A DNA stretch of 38,248 nucleotides from Paracoccus sp. MKU1 (GTDB taxonomy: Bacteria > Pseudomonadota > Alphaproteobacteria > Rhodobacterales > Rhodobacteraceae). Shown one piece after another: positions 25,355 to 34,153 of this stretch. The stretch is taken from contig NZ_LLWQ01000222.1 of assembly GCF_001447385.1 (NCBI RefSeq), forward strand, positions 1 to 38,248. The letters are read 5' to 3'. Position 1 is the first letter of the stretch, and each line of letters begins with the position of its first letter. The notes below the pieces were generated by a model. That model was not told the DNA's origin and searched no databases. It saw nothing but the letters and a program-made list of their open reading frames with translations. The position numbers were made by a program, and so were the translations under genes.

Positions 25355-26869
25355 GTGAGCAATGTTTTCCGGGCCGAAGGCCTGGGCAAGACCTATCCCG
25401 GCGTGCGCGCCAACGACGACGTGTCCTTCGCGGTCGAGGCCGGCGAGATCCACGCCCTTCTGGGCGAGAACGGCGCCGGCAAGTCCACGCTGGTCAAGAT
25501 GATCTACGGGCTGGTGCGGCCGGACGAGGGGCGGATGGCCCTGTTGGGCACCCCCTATGCGCCGCATGACCCGCGCGCCGCCCGTGCCGCCGGCGTCGCC
25601 ATGGTGTTCCAGCATTTCAGCCTGTTCGACGCGCTGACCGTGGCCGAGAACATCGCGCTGGGGATGGAAAACCCACCGCCGCGCGCGGAACTTGCGCGCC
25701 GTATCGCCGAGCTGTCGCAGGGCTACGGGCTGCCGCTGAACCCGGCGCGGCGGATCGCCGCGCTGTCGGCGGGCGAGCGGCAGCGGGTCGAGATCCTGCG
25801 CTGCCTGCTGCAAAACCCGCGCCTGCTGATCATGGACGAGCCCACCTCGGTTCTGACCCCGCAGGAGGCCGAGATCCTGTTCGCCACCCTGCGGCAACTG
25901 GCCGAGGCCGGCACGGCGATCCTCTATATCAGCCACAAGCTGGAAGAAATCCGCAGCCATTGCGACCGCGCCACCATCCTGCGCCAGGGCAAGGTGGTGG
26001 GCACGGTCGATCCGCGCGCCCATTCCGCGCGCGAACTGGCGGCGATGATGGTCGGGGCCGAGATGCGGCTGGTGGACCGCTCGGGGCGCAAGCCCGGTGC
26101 GCCGGTGCTGGAGGTGCGCGGCCTGTCCACGGCGGACGGCGAGGGCGTGGCGCTGAAGGACATCGCGCTGAGCCTGCGGACGGGCGAGATCCTGGGCATC
26201 GGCGGCGTCGCCGGCAACGGGCAGGAGGAGCTGCTTTCGGCGCTGTCGGGCGAGACGGCGACCACGCCCGGCACCGTGCTGCTGGAGGGTCGCGACCTCT
26301 CCGCCGCCGGCCCCGAGGCGCGGCGCCGCGCCGGGCTGCTCGCCGCGCCCGAAGACCGGCTGGGCCATGCCGCCGTGCCCGAATTCAGCCTGGCGGAAAA
26401 CACGCTGCTGACCGCCGGGACACGGCAGGGGCTGATCCGCAAGGGCCTGATCGACCGCAAGGCGGCCACGGCTTTCGCGCAACAGGTGATCCGCGCCTTC
26501 GACGTGCGCACCCCCGGTCCCGGCACGGCGGCGGGCGCGCTGTCGGGCGGCAATTTGCAGAAATTCGTCATCGGCCGCGAGGTGCTGGGCCGGCCGCGGG
26601 CGCTGGTGGTGAACCAGCCGACCTGGGGCGTCGATGCCGGCGCCGCCGCGGCCATCCGCCAGGCGCTGCTGGATCTGGCCGCGCAGGGCGCCGGGCTGAT
26701 CGTCAACAGCCAGGACCTGGACGAATTGCTGGAGCTGTCGGACCGCTTCTGCGCCCTGAACCAGGGGCGGCTGTCCGCCCCCCGCCCGACCGAGGGGCTG
26801 ACCGTCGAGGAGATCGGCCTGATGCTGGGCGGCGCCCATGGCATGGAGGTGGCGCATGTTCCGGCTTGA
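25355..26869 (+). CDS. BmpA-type nucleoside ABC transporter, ATP-binding protein
   Basis: A 504-residue double-ABC ATPase of the sugar/nucleoside (RbsA/YufO-NupO-like) group, peripheral to the inner membrane. Domain 1: Walker A GENGAGKST (37-45), signature LSAGERQRVEIL, Walker B LLIMDEPTS. Domain 2: a relaxed Walker A GVAGNGQEE, LSGGNLQKFVIGRE, and Walker B ALVVNQPTWGVD, where Asp-Glu is Asn-Gln, so site 2 is probably non-hydrolytic. This asymmetry is usual for the group. The start is GTG 25355 after GAGG. It overlaps the first permease by 14 bases and leads a four-gene operon. Confidence 0.93.
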   Translation: MSNVFRAEGLGKTYPGVRANDDVSFAVEAGEIHALLGENGAGKSTLVKMIYGLVRPDEGRMALLGTPYAPHDPRAARAAGVAMVFQHFSLFDALTVAENIALGMENPPPRAELARRIAELSQGYGLPLNPARRIAALSAGERQRVEILRCLLQNPRLLIMDEPTSVLTPQEAEILFATLRQLAEAGTAILYISHKLEEIRSHCDRATILRQGKVVGTVDPRAHSARELAAMMVGAEMRLVDRSGRKPGAPVLEVRGLSTADGEGVALKDIALSLRTGEILGIGGVAGNGQEELLSALSGETATTPGTVLLEGRDLSAAGPEARRRAGLLAAPEDRLGHAAVPEFSLAENTLLTAGTRQGLIRKGLIDRKAATAFAQQVIRAFDVRTPGPGTAAGALSGGNLQKFVIGREVLGRPRALVVNQPTWGVDAGAAAAIRQALLDLAAQGAGLIVNSQDLDELLELSDRFCALNQGRLSAPRPTEGLTVEEIGLMLGGAHGMEVAHVPA

Positions 26870-27926
26870 GCCCCGCACCTCGGCACCGCTGGTCTGGCAG
26901 GTCGCGACGCCGGTTCTTGCCGTGCTGGCCACCATGATCGTCGGCGGCGCGCTGTTCGCCGCCATGGGCTTCGACCCGCTGGCCGCTATCCGCACCATCT
27001 TCTGGGACCCGCTGTTCGGTCCCGCCGCCGGCTATTCGCGGCCGCAGCTGCTGGTCAAGGCCGGGCCGCTGATCCTGATCGCCTGCGGCCTGGCGCTGGG
27101 GTTCCGCGCCGGGATCTGGAACATCGGCGCCGAGGGGCAATATATCATCGGCGCGATCTGCGGCGCCGCGGTGGCGCTGACCGCCTATCCGCTGGACGCC
27201 TTCTGGATCTTTCCGGCGATGATCCTGGCCGGGGCGCTTGGCGGCTGGGCCTGGGGCATGGTCCCGGCGCTGCTGCGGAACTGGTTCGGGGCCTCCGAGA
27301 TCCTGGTCTCGCTGATGCTGGTCTATGTGGCGCAGAAGATCGCCGCCTGGATGGCCTTCGGCCCGATGAAGAACCCCGAGGGCTTCAACTTCCCCGGCTC
27401 GCGCAATCTGCAACAATATGACGCCGCCTCGAACCCCGAACTGATCGCCAATTCCGGCCTGCATTGGGGCGGCGTGGCGGCGGTGCTGGCCCTGGCGGCG
27501 ACCTGGTTCGTCATGTCGCGCCACGTCCTGGGCTTTCACATCCGCACCGCCGGCGCCGCGCCCCGCGCCGCCCGCTTCGCCGGCGTGCGCCCCGAGCGGC
27601 TGGTGGCGCTGTGCCTGGGCGTCTCGGGCGCGCTGGCGGGCCTGGCCGGGCTTTTCGAGGTTGCGGGCCCGGCCGGTCAGATCACCGAGAGCTTCGGCTC
27701 GGGCTACGGCTTCACCGCGATCATCGTGGCCTTCCTGGGCCGGCTGCATCCGCTGGGCATCCTGCTGGCCGGACTGCTCATGGCGCTGACCTATATTGGC
27801 GGGGAACTGGCGCAGATGATGCTGAACCTGCCCGCCGCGACGGTGCAGGTCTTCCAGGGAATGCTGCTGTTCTTCCTGCTCGGCTTCGACATCCTGACCC
27901 GCTATCGCATCCGGAGGCGCGCATGA
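26856..27926 (+). CDS. BmpA-type ABC transporter permease 1
   Basis: A 356-residue inner-membrane permease of the BPD_transp_2 (RbsC/YufP-NupP-like) family with about nine to ten helices. Characteristic segments are GFRAGIWNIGAEGQYIIGAICG near helix 3, ASEILVSLMLVYVA, and the cytoplasmic coupling segment GFHIRTAGAAPRAARFAGV that contacts the ATPase. The start ATG 26856 lies inside the end of the ATPase gene behind GGAGGTG, and its stop overlaps the second permease (ATGA). It should form the translocation pore with permease 2, probably for purine or other nucleosides. Confidence 0.93.
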   Translation: MFRLEPRTSAPLVWQVATPVLAVLATMIVGGALFAAMGFDPLAAIRTIFWDPLFGPAAGYSRPQLLVKAGPLILIACGLALGFRAGIWNIGAEGQYIIGAICGAAVALTAYPLDAFWIFPAMILAGALGGWAWGMVPALLRNWFGASEILVSLMLVYVAQKIAAWMAFGPMKNPEGFNFPGSRNLQQYDAASNPELIANSGLHWGGVAAVLALAATWFVMSRHVLGFHIRTAGAAPRAARFAGVRPERLVALCLGVSGALAGLAGLFEVAGPAGQITESFGSGYGFTAIIVAFLGRLHPLGILLAGLLMALTYIGGELAQMMLNLPAATVQVFQGMLLFFLLGFDILTRYRIRRRA

Positions 27927-28813
27927 TGATCGACCCGCTTTCCGTCTTCATCCTGCTGCTCGGCGCCGCCACGCCGATCCTGTTCGCCGGGCTTGGCGAA
28001 CTGGTCGTGGAGCGCGCCGGCGTGCTGAACCTGGGTGTCGAGGGCATGATGATCGGCGGCGCGCTGGCGGGCTTCGCCGTCGCCCATGCCAGCGGCAGCA
28101 CGGCGCTGGGGTTCCTGGCGGCCGCCATTGCCGGGGCGGCGCTGTCGATGATCTTCGCGGTGCTGACGCAATTCCTGCTGTCCAACCAGGTCGCCACGGG
28201 CCTCGCGCTGACGCTGTTCGGCCTGGGGCTGACCGCCATGTTCGGCAAGCCCTATGAAGGGATGAAGGCGCCGGCGATGATGCCGGGCCCCCTGGGCCTG
28301 AACTGGATGATCTGGCTCGGCATCGCGCTGGTTCCGCTGGTCTGGTGGTTCCTCGCTCGCGCGCAGCCCGGGCTGATCCTGCGCGCCGTGGGCGAGAACC
28401 ACGACGCCGCCCACGGCCTCGGCTATCCGGTGCGGCGGGTGCGCATCCTCGCCATCGGTTTCGGCGGCGCGCTGGCCGGAATGGGCGGCGCCTATATCTC
28501 CATCGCCACGGTGCTGCAATGGACCGAGGGCATGACCGCCGGCGCCGGCTGGATCGCGCTGGCCATCGTGGTCTTCGCGCAATGGAACCCCTGGGGGGTT
28601 CTGGCCGGTGCCTGGCTGTTCGGCGGCGTCACCGTGCTGCAACTGCGCCTGCAGGCGGCCGGGGTCGCGGTGCCGGTGCAACTGCTGTCCATGGCGCCCT
28701 ATCTTGCCACGATCATCGTGCTGGTGCTGATCTCGGCCCGGCAGAAATTCGGCCGCTCGGGCGGGGCTGCTGCCCCCGGATCGCTGGGCAGGCCCTTCCA
28801 CGCGCTGCGCTAG
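27923..28813 (+). CDS. BmpA-type ABC transporter permease 2
   Basis: A 296-residue inner-membrane permease, the shorter partner in BmpA systems (YufQ/NupQ-like). It opens with ATPILFAGLGELVVERAGVLNLGVEGMMI, the conserved segment of this subunit, and has the coupling motif LRAVGENHDAAHGLGYPVRRVR in the middle. About eight helices are visible. The ATG 27923 overlaps the stop of permease 1 and is preceded by CCGGAGGCGCGC, a good ribosome binding site. It is followed after 18 bases by the binding-protein gene. Confidence 0.93.
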   Translation: MMIDPLSVFILLLGAATPILFAGLGELVVERAGVLNLGVEGMMIGGALAGFAVAHASGSTALGFLAAAIAGAALSMIFAVLTQFLLSNQVATGLALTLFGLGLTAMFGKPYEGMKAPAMMPGPLGLNWMIWLGIALVPLVWWFLARAQPGLILRAVGENHDAAHGLGYPVRRVRILAIGFGGALAGMGGAYISIATVLQWTEGMTAGAGWIALAIVVFAQWNPWGVLAGAWLFGGVTVLQLRLQAAGVAVPVQLLSMAPYLATIIVLVLISARQKFGRSGGAAAPGSLGRPFHALR

Positions 28814-28831
28814 CGTAACCAACAGGAGACC

Positions 28832-29911
28832 ATGATGAACCGCAGAACCCTTCTCGGCAGCGCTGCCGCCCTTGTGGCCGCCTCGGCCCTGCCCGCCTTT
28901 GCCCAGGATGAAAAGCTCAAGGTGGGCTTCATCTATGTCGGGCCGGTGGGCGACGGCGGCTGGACCTATCAGCACGACCTGGCCCGCCAGGCGGTCGAAA
29001 AGGAATATGGCGACCGCGTCCAGACCACCTTCATCGAAAGCGTCCCCGAGGGCGCCGATGCCGAGCGCGCCATCACCCAGCTGGCCCTGTCCGGCCACAA
29101 GCTGATCTTCACCACCAGCTTCGGCTTCATGGACGCCACGATCAACGTCGCCAAGAAGTTCCCGGACGTGAAATTCGAGCACGCCACCGGCTACAAGACC
29201 GCCGAGAACGTCGCCACCTACGACGCGCGCTTCTACGAGGGCCGCGCCGTCATGGGCACCATCGCCGGGCGCATGACCAAGTCGAACAAGATCGGCTATA
29301 TCGGCTCGTTCCCGATCCCCGAGGTGGTGCAGGGCATCAACAGCTCGTATATCCACGCGAAGAAGGTGAACCCGGATGTCGAGATGAAGGTGGTCTGGGC
29401 CTATAGCTGGTTCGACCCCGCGAAAGAGGCCGATGCCGCCGCCGCGCTGATCGCCGAGGGCGTGGACGTGATCCTGCAACACACCGACTCGACCGCGCCG
29501 CTGGCCAAGGCGCAGGAGGCCGGCGCCATCGGCTTCGGCCAGGCCAGCGACATGGCGGCCTTCAAGCCGACGCCGCGGGTCTCGTCGATCATCGACAACT
29601 GGGCGCCCTATTACGTCAAGCGCGTCGGCGAGGTGCTGGACGGCAGCTGGACATCGCATTCGGTCTGGCTGGGCATCGGCGACGGCGAGGTCGAGATCGG
29701 CGAGATCACCGAGGCCGTTCCCGCCGAAGTCAAGGAAGAGGCGCTGGCGCTGAAGGACAGGATCGCCTCGGGCGAATACCACCCCTTCACCGGGCCGCTG
29801 AAGAAGCAGGACGGCAGCGACTGGCTGGCCGAGGGCCAGACCGCCAGCGACCAGGACCTGTCCTCGATGAATTTCTATGTCGAGGGCATCACGGCACCGA
29901 TGCCGAAGTAA
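28832..29911 (+). CDS. BmpA/PnrA-type substrate-binding protein
   Basis: A 359-residue periplasmic binding protein of the BMP (Med/PnrA) family, which binds purine nucleosides in characterised members. The signal peptide begins MNRRTLLGSAAALVAAS, with a twin Arg and LL resembling a Tat signal, cleaved after AFA. Mature blocks include KVGFIYVGPVGDGGWTY, FTTSFGFMD, ARFYEGRAVMG, NKIGYIGSFPIPEVVQGIN and an LQHTDST ligand segment. ATG codons occur at 28832 and 28835; the second has the better spacing to AGGAG. It is last in the ABC operon, as is usual for one of the two common orders. A terminator follows. Confidence 0.93.
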   Translation: MMNRRTLLGSAAALVAASALPAFAQDEKLKVGFIYVGPVGDGGWTYQHDLARQAVEKEYGDRVQTTFIESVPEGADAERAITQLALSGHKLIFTTSFGFMDATINVAKKFPDVKFEHATGYKTAENVATYDARFYEGRAVMGTIAGRMTKSNKIGYIGSFPIPEVVQGINSSYIHAKKVNPDVEMKVVWAYSWFDPAKEADAAAALIAEGVDVILQHTDSTAPLAKAQEAGAIGFGQASDMAAFKPTPRVSSIIDNWAPYYVKRVGEVLDGSWTSHSVWLGIGDGEVEIGEITEAVPAEVKEEALALKDRIASGEYHPFTGPLKKQDGSDWLAEGQTASDQDLSSMNFYVEGITAPMPK

Positions 29912-29923
29912 CGACACAAAGCA

Positions 29924-29947
29924 AAACCGGGGTCTTGGCCCCGGTTT
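29924..29947 (+). terminator. Bidirectional terminator between bmp operon and dps
   Basis: A perfect 9-bp stem AAACCGGGG / CCCCGGTTT with six-base loop TCTTGG, between convergent genes. The A-run and T-run around the GC core suit both strands. Confidence 0.8.
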
Positions 29948-29968
29948 CCCGTCACGCCGGCAGGGCCG

Positions 29969-30442
29969 TCACTCCAGATGGCTTTCCAGGAACCACAGAT
30001 CCTTGTCCGCCGTGCGCGAGGCGGCGGTGAACAGGTCAGCGGTATCGGCATCGCCCGCCTCGTCGGTGGCGTCGATAGCGGCACGGACCTTTTCGCCGTA
30101 ATCGCGCATCCGCTCGCAGATGGCCTTGATATGATCCTCGGCCTTGGTCAGGTCGGTCGGGTATTCCTTCAGCGTGCTGGTCTTGGCCACCTTCTCGACC
30201 GTGCCGACGGCCACGCCATCCAGCACCTGCACGCGCTCGGCCATCATGTCCACATGCTCGTCCAGCCGCGCCTTGACTGTGTCGAACAACTCATGCACCG
30301 CGATGAAGTTGCGGCCCTTGACGTTCCAATGCGCCTGCTTGATTGCCGCCGACAGCGCCAGCGCGTCAGCCAGGCGGGCATTCAACTCGGCGATCGCGGT
30401 CTTGCGGGCATTGTCGCTGAGCCCTTTGACATTCACGGCCAT
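29969..30442 (-). CDS. dps: Dps ferritin-like DNA-protection protein
   Basis: A 157-residue Dps, a dodecameric mini-ferritin that oxidises Fe(II) with peroxide and shields DNA in stress or stationary phase. The inter-subunit ferroxidase ligands match the E. coli spacing exactly: H38, H50, D54, D65 and E69. The N-terminus is short and has few Lys residues, so DNA binding may be weaker than in E. coli. The ATG 30442 follows AAGGAGAG; the frame is open eight codons further. It lies downstream of acpP but behind a terminator, so it has its own promoter in the 88 bases between. Confidence 0.95.
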   Translation of the reverse strand: MAVNVKGLSDNARKTAIAELNARLADALALSAAIKQAHWNVKGRNFIAVHELFDTVKARLDEHVDMMAERVQVLDGVAVGTVEKVAKTSTLKEYPTDLTKAEDHIKAICERMRDYGEKVRAAIDATDEAGDADTADLFTAASRTADKDLWFLESHLE

Positions 30443-30530
30443 GAAACTCTCCTTCGTCAGGTTCACCCCTGAAACGAAGGCAGCCGCACGGCGGTTCCCC
30501 GCGACGCTGGGTCAAACCACCCCAACCAAA

Positions 30531-30568
30531 GAAAAAGGGCGGCGCTTTCCATCGAAAGCACCGCCCCG
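30531..30568 (-). terminator. Intrinsic terminator of acpP
   Basis: On the minus strand, GGGCGGTGCTTTC and GAAAGCGCCGCCC form a 13-bp stem with one G-T or mismatch position and a four-base loop, followed by a run of five T. It lies 21 bases past the acpP stop and separates acpP from dps. Confidence 0.88.
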
Positions 30569-30587
30569 AAACCTTCTCAGAGCAGGA

Positions 30588-30821
30588 TCAGACCGCGCCC
30601 TGGATGAACTTCACCGCATCGCCGAAGGTCTGGATCGTCTCGGCGGCATCGTCCGGGATCTCGATGCCGAACTCTTCCTCGAATGCCATGACCAGCTCGA
30701 CAGTATCCAGCGAATCGGCGCCGAGATCGTCGATGAACGAGGCGGTCTCCGTGACCTTCTCCTCATCGACACCCAGGTGCTCGACGACAATTTTCTTCAC
30801 GCGATCAGCGATATCGCTCAT
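30588..30821 (-). CDS. acpP: Acyl carrier protein
   Basis: A 77-residue acidic acyl carrier protein, the cytosolic scaffold of fatty acid synthesis. The phosphopantetheine site is Ser37 in GADSLDTVELVM. Four-helix layout and length are standard (MSDIADRVKKIVVEHLGV at the start). I chose ATG 30821, preceded by AGGAAGAG; the upstream open frame lies in the 136-base gap from fabG and is not coding. The gap likely carries an extra promoter, usual for this highly expressed gene. fabF, which often follows acpP, is absent; a terminator and dps are there instead. Confidence 0.97.
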   Translation of the reverse strand: MSDIADRVKKIVVEHLGVDEEKVTETASFIDDLGADSLDTVELVMAFEEEFGIEIPDDAAETIQTFGDAVKFIQGAV

Positions 30822-30957
30822 GTCTCTTCCTCGTTTTCGCGGGCAATCCGCCCAGATGTTCCAGCGATTGCCGGTCAGAGCCCAGGGCGGTTCCCCTGCG
30901 GCCTTGTTTGCGGGATATAGCACGCGAACGTGATCTTGCAACCCGCATAAACCACGT

Positions 30958-31695
30958 TCAGATCATCGCCATGCCGCCGTTGACATGCAGGGTCGCGCCG
31001 GTGACATAGCCCGCCTCGGGGCTGGCCAGATACAGCACGGCAGCGGCGATTTCCTGGGCCGAACCCATGCGGCCGGCGGGAATCTGCGTCAGGATCCGGC
31101 CCTTCTGCTCGTCGTTCAGCTTGTCGGTCATCGCGGTCTCGATGAAGCCGGGCGCCACGCAGTTCACGGTGATCCCGCGCGAGGCGACCTCATAGGCGAG
31201 GCTCTTCGACATGCCGACCAGCCCCGCCTTGGCGGCGGCGTAATTGCCCTGCCCCGGATTGCCGGTGGTGCCGACGACCGAGCCGATATTCACGACCCGG
31301 CCCCAGCGCGCCTTCATCATGCCGCGCAGCACTCCGCGGCACAGCCGGAAGCTCGAGGTCAGGTTGACCTCCAGCACCTGCGCCCATTCCTCGTCGGACA
31401 TGCGCATGAACAGGTTGTCGCGGGTGATGCCGGCATTGTTGACCAGGATATCGACCGAGCCCATGGCCTCGGCCGCCGCCTTGGGCAGCGCCTCGACCGC
31501 CGCCGCATCGGCCAGGTTGGCGGTGACGACATGCGCCCGCGCGCCCAGCTTTTCCGCCAGCTCCCGCAGCGGCGCCTCGCGCGTACCCGACAGCGCCACC
31601 GTGGCCCCGGCGGCATGCAGAGCCTCCGCCACCGCCCCGCCGATCCCGCCCGACGCCCCGGTCACAAGGGCATTCTTACCCGTCAGATCAAACAT
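30958..31695 (-). CDS. fabG: 3-oxoacyl-ACP reductase
   Basis: A 245-residue SDR enzyme that reduces 3-oxoacyl-ACP with NADPH in fatty acid elongation. TGASGGIG at 12-19, NNAG at 87-90 (DILVNNAGITRDNL) and the catalytic set Ser139, Tyr152, Lys156 (NYAAAKAG) are intact. The C-terminal GYVTGATLHVNGGMAMI is standard. ATG 31695 follows GGAGAAAG. Order fabD-fabG-acpP on the minus strand is the common alphaproteobacterial fatty acid cluster. Confidence 0.97.
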   Translation of the reverse strand: MFDLTGKNALVTGASGGIGGAVAEALHAAGATVALSGTREAPLRELAEKLGARAHVVTANLADAAAVEALPKAAAEAMGSVDILVNNAGITRDNLFMRMSDEEWAQVLEVNLTSSFRLCRGVLRGMMKARWGRVVNIGSVVGTTGNPGQGNYAAAKAGLVGMSKSLAYEVASRGITVNCVAPGFIETAMTDKLNDEQKGRILTQIPAGRMGSAQEIAAAVLYLASPEAGYVTGATLHVNGGMAMI

Positions 31696-31758
31696 CAGGT
31701 CTTTCTCCGTTTTCCAAATACTCCGGGGGAATCCCGCAGGGATGGGGGCGGAGCCCCC

Positions 31759-32685
31759 TTACGCCTTCAGCACCGCGATATCCGCCGGGGCACCGATATT
31801 CTTCACCACGGCATCCTTGGCGATGCGCTTGATCATGCCCGACAGCGCCTTGCCGGCGCCGATCTCCCAGAACTCCGTCACCCCGGCCCCGGCCAGGAAC
31901 TCGACCGACTCGCGCCAGCGCACGGCGCCCGTCACCTGCTCGACCAGCAGCCGCCGGATGGCGCCCGGCTCGGTCACCGGCTCGGCGCGGACATTGGCGA
32001 CCAGCGGCACGGCGGGGGCGGCGATCTCGACCGCGGCCAGCGCCTCGGCCATCACCGCCGCCGCCGGCTGCATCAGCGCCGAATGGAACGGGGCCGAGAC
32101 CGGCAGCATCAGCGCCCGCTTGGCGCCGCGCTCCTTGGCCAGCGCCGCCGCACGCTCCACGGCAGCCTTGTGGCCCGAGATCACCACCTGCGCCGGATCG
32201 TTGTCATTGGCGGCCTGGCAGACCTCGCCTTCGGCCGCGTCGCGGGCGATCTGGTCCACCGCGGCGAAATCCAGGCCCAGGATCGCCGCCATGGCGCCCT
32301 GCCCGACCGGCACCGCCTCCTGCATGGCCTGGCCGCGCAGGCGCAAAAGCCGCGCGGTATCGGCAAGGCTCAGGGCGCCGGCCGCGCAAAGCGCCGAATA
32401 CTCGCCCAGGGAATGGCCGGCGACGAAATCCGCGTCCTGGATGCCGAAACCCTCGGCCTCCAGCGCCCGGAAAGCCGCCAGCGAAGTCGCCATCAATGCC
32501 GGCTGGGCGTTCTGGGTCAGGGTCAGCGTCTCGATATCGCCGTTCCAGATCAGGTCGGACAGGCTCTCTCCCAGCGCTTCGTCCACCTCGGCAAAGACCT
32601 CGCGCGCCGCCGGATAGGCCTCGGCCAGCTCGCGCCCCATGCCGACGACCTGGGCGCCCTGCCCCGGAAATACGAATGCCCGCAT
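31759..32685 (-). CDS. fabD: Malonyl-CoA:ACP transacylase
   Basis: A 308-residue acyltransferase loading malonyl groups onto ACP. FPGQGAQVVGMG opens the protein; the nucleophile Ser92 is in GHSLGEYSA; the catalytic His is in SAPFHSALM, and the conserved Arg and Gln sites are kept. Length is typical. It is first of the fabD-fabG-acpP cluster, with 63 bases to fabG. A sensor kinase gene ends 72 bases upstream on the same strand, so read-through is possible. Confidence 0.97.
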   Translation of the reverse strand: MRAFVFPGQGAQVVGMGRELAEAYPAAREVFAEVDEALGESLSDLIWNGDIETLTLTQNAQPALMATSLAAFRALEAEGFGIQDADFVAGHSLGEYSALCAAGALSLADTARLLRLRGQAMQEAVPVGQGAMAAILGLDFAAVDQIARDAAEGEVCQAANDNDPAQVVISGHKAAVERAAALAKERGAKRALMLPVSAPFHSALMQPAAAVMAEALAAVEIAAPAVPLVANVRAEPVTEPGAIRRLLVEQVTGAVRWRESVEFLAGAGVTEFWEIGAGKALSGMIKRIAKDAVVKNIGAPADIAVLKA

Positions 32686-32757
32686 CGCGGAATCCCTTCT
32701 GTCTTATGTCTTTGTGACAGCCTTAGCCCGCGACGGGACGTCCCGCAACCGCGCCGC

Positions 32758-34095
32758 TCAGCGCGGAATCACGATCTCGGCCCGCAACCCGCCCAGCCGC
32801 TCGCCCTCGCCCAGCCGCAACTGGCCGCCATGGGCGCGGGCGATGTCGGCGGCGATGGACAGGCCCAGCCCCACCCCCTGTCCGCGGTTCTGGTTCCGCG
32901 CCGGGTCGAGTCGGGTAAAGGGCTTCAACGCCTCCTCGCGCTTCTCGGCTGGGATGCCGGGTCCGTCATCCTCGACCGAGACGCGGAAATAGCTCGGCCC
33001 CAGCGCCGCCTCGACCTCGGCGCGCTTGCCATAGCGCACGGCATTGCCGATCAGGTTCTCGATGGCGCGGCGCAGGCTGTCGCGGCGAAAGGTGGCGCGG
33101 CCGGCCCCATCGCCCGAGACCGAATGCAGCACCACCTGCTGGCCGCCCCGCTGCGCATCGGCCACGATGCCGCGGACGAAATCAAGCGCCGGCACCGGCT
33201 CGGGCGGCGCGTCCTGCGCCGCGTCGCGGGCATGGTCCAGAAAGGCATCGACCATGGTGCCCATCGCCGCCACATCGCTTTCCAGCGCCGCGATCTCCTC
33301 GGGATCGGGCGGGTAGTCGGAGCTCAGCATCGACAGGCCCAGCCGCAGCCGGGTCAGCGGCGTGCGCAGGTCATGGCTCACCCCCGAGAGCATCTGCTTG
33401 CGCTGCTCGTTCTGGCGCTCGATGCGGGCGCGCATCTCCAGAAAGGCGGTACCGGCGCTGCGGATCTCGCTGGCACCGGCGGGACGATAGGAAATGATCC
33501 GCCCCTTGCCATATTCCTCGGCCGCCCGCGCCAGCCGCTTGATCGGGCGCAGCTGGTTGCGCAGGAAGATCGTCGCGATCGCCGTCATCAGCAGCGAGGT
33601 GCCGACCATCAGCACCAGCAGCTGATGCGGATTCGAGGCGCTGACCCGGCTGCGCGGAAACACCAGCCGGTAATCCCCCCAGCGGCCCTGAAGCGTCACC
33701 CGCACCTCGCGCCGGTGGCTCAGGTCGACGGCACGCACGGCGGGCACGCGCCCGTGCAGCTCGGCAATGACGATTCGCCCCGAGAGGTCGTAAAAGGCCC
33801 GCCAATCCGCGCCCGGTTCGGCGGGCAGGATCAGCTCCAGCCCCAGCGGCCCGGCGACTTCGCCGGCCGAATCATGCGCCGCCGCGATATCCGGCGCCGC
33901 CTCGATCCGCGCCACGACCAGCGCGACCTCGCGCGCCATGCCCGAGGTCATCTGCCGCGTCACGTCCTCGAAATGGCGTTGTAGGAACATGATGGTGACG
34001 ACGATGGTCACCACCACAACCGGCAGGAACAGGATCAGCGCCGCCCGTCCGTAAAGCCCGCGCGGCATGGTCCGTTTCAGCCAGTCGAGATTCAT
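32758..34095 (-). CDS. EnvZ-like sensor histidine kinase
   Basis: A 445-residue membrane sensor kinase. Two transmembrane helices (about 18-38 and 158-178) flank a periplasmic domain of about 120 residues; a HAMP linker (LRPIKRLARAAEEYGKG) follows. The phospho-acceptor is His241 in GVSHDLRTPLTRLRL, the EnvZ/HisKA type. N-box NLIGNAVRYG, G1 DDGPGIP and G2 GVGLGLSI form the ATP site. I chose ATG 34095 after AGAGGCG. There is no response regulator next door, so its partner (an OmpR-type protein by pattern) must lie elsewhere. It is divergent from the hydrolase gene across 58 bases. Confidence 0.92.
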   Translation of the reverse strand: MNLDWLKRTMPRGLYGRAALILFLPVVVVTIVVTIMFLQRHFEDVTRQMTSGMAREVALVVARIEAAPDIAAAHDSAGEVAGPLGLELILPAEPGADWRAFYDLSGRIVIAELHGRVPAVRAVDLSHRREVRVTLQGRWGDYRLVFPRSRVSASNPHQLLVLMVGTSLLMTAIATIFLRNQLRPIKRLARAAEEYGKGRIISYRPAGASEIRSAGTAFLEMRARIERQNEQRKQMLSGVSHDLRTPLTRLRLGLSMLSSDYPPDPEEIAALESDVAAMGTMVDAFLDHARDAAQDAPPEPVPALDFVRGIVADAQRGGQQVVLHSVSGDGAGRATFRRDSLRRAIENLIGNAVRYGKRAEVEAALGPSYFRVSVEDDGPGIPAEKREEALKPFTRLDPARNQNRGQGVGLGLSIAADIARAHGGQLRLGEGERLGGLRAEIVIPR

Positions 34096-34153
34096 CGCCT
34101 CTTGCCCCACACGGCCCTTGGAAACCGGGCCTTGCCATGGCTAGGTTAGCCCC

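Noticed and set aside
25133..26998. A roughly 620-codon open frame antisense to the ABC ATPase gene
   Set aside because: The composition is Arg/Gln/Gly-rich low-complexity; the plus-strand ATPase has all its motifs, so this is a shadow. Its tail also crosses the dnaE start in another frame.
30985..33984. A very long open frame antisense to fabG, fabD and the sensor kinase
   Set aside because: It is rich in Arg, His, Gly and Gln with no domain, and results from the third-position GC bias of the real genes on the opposite strand.
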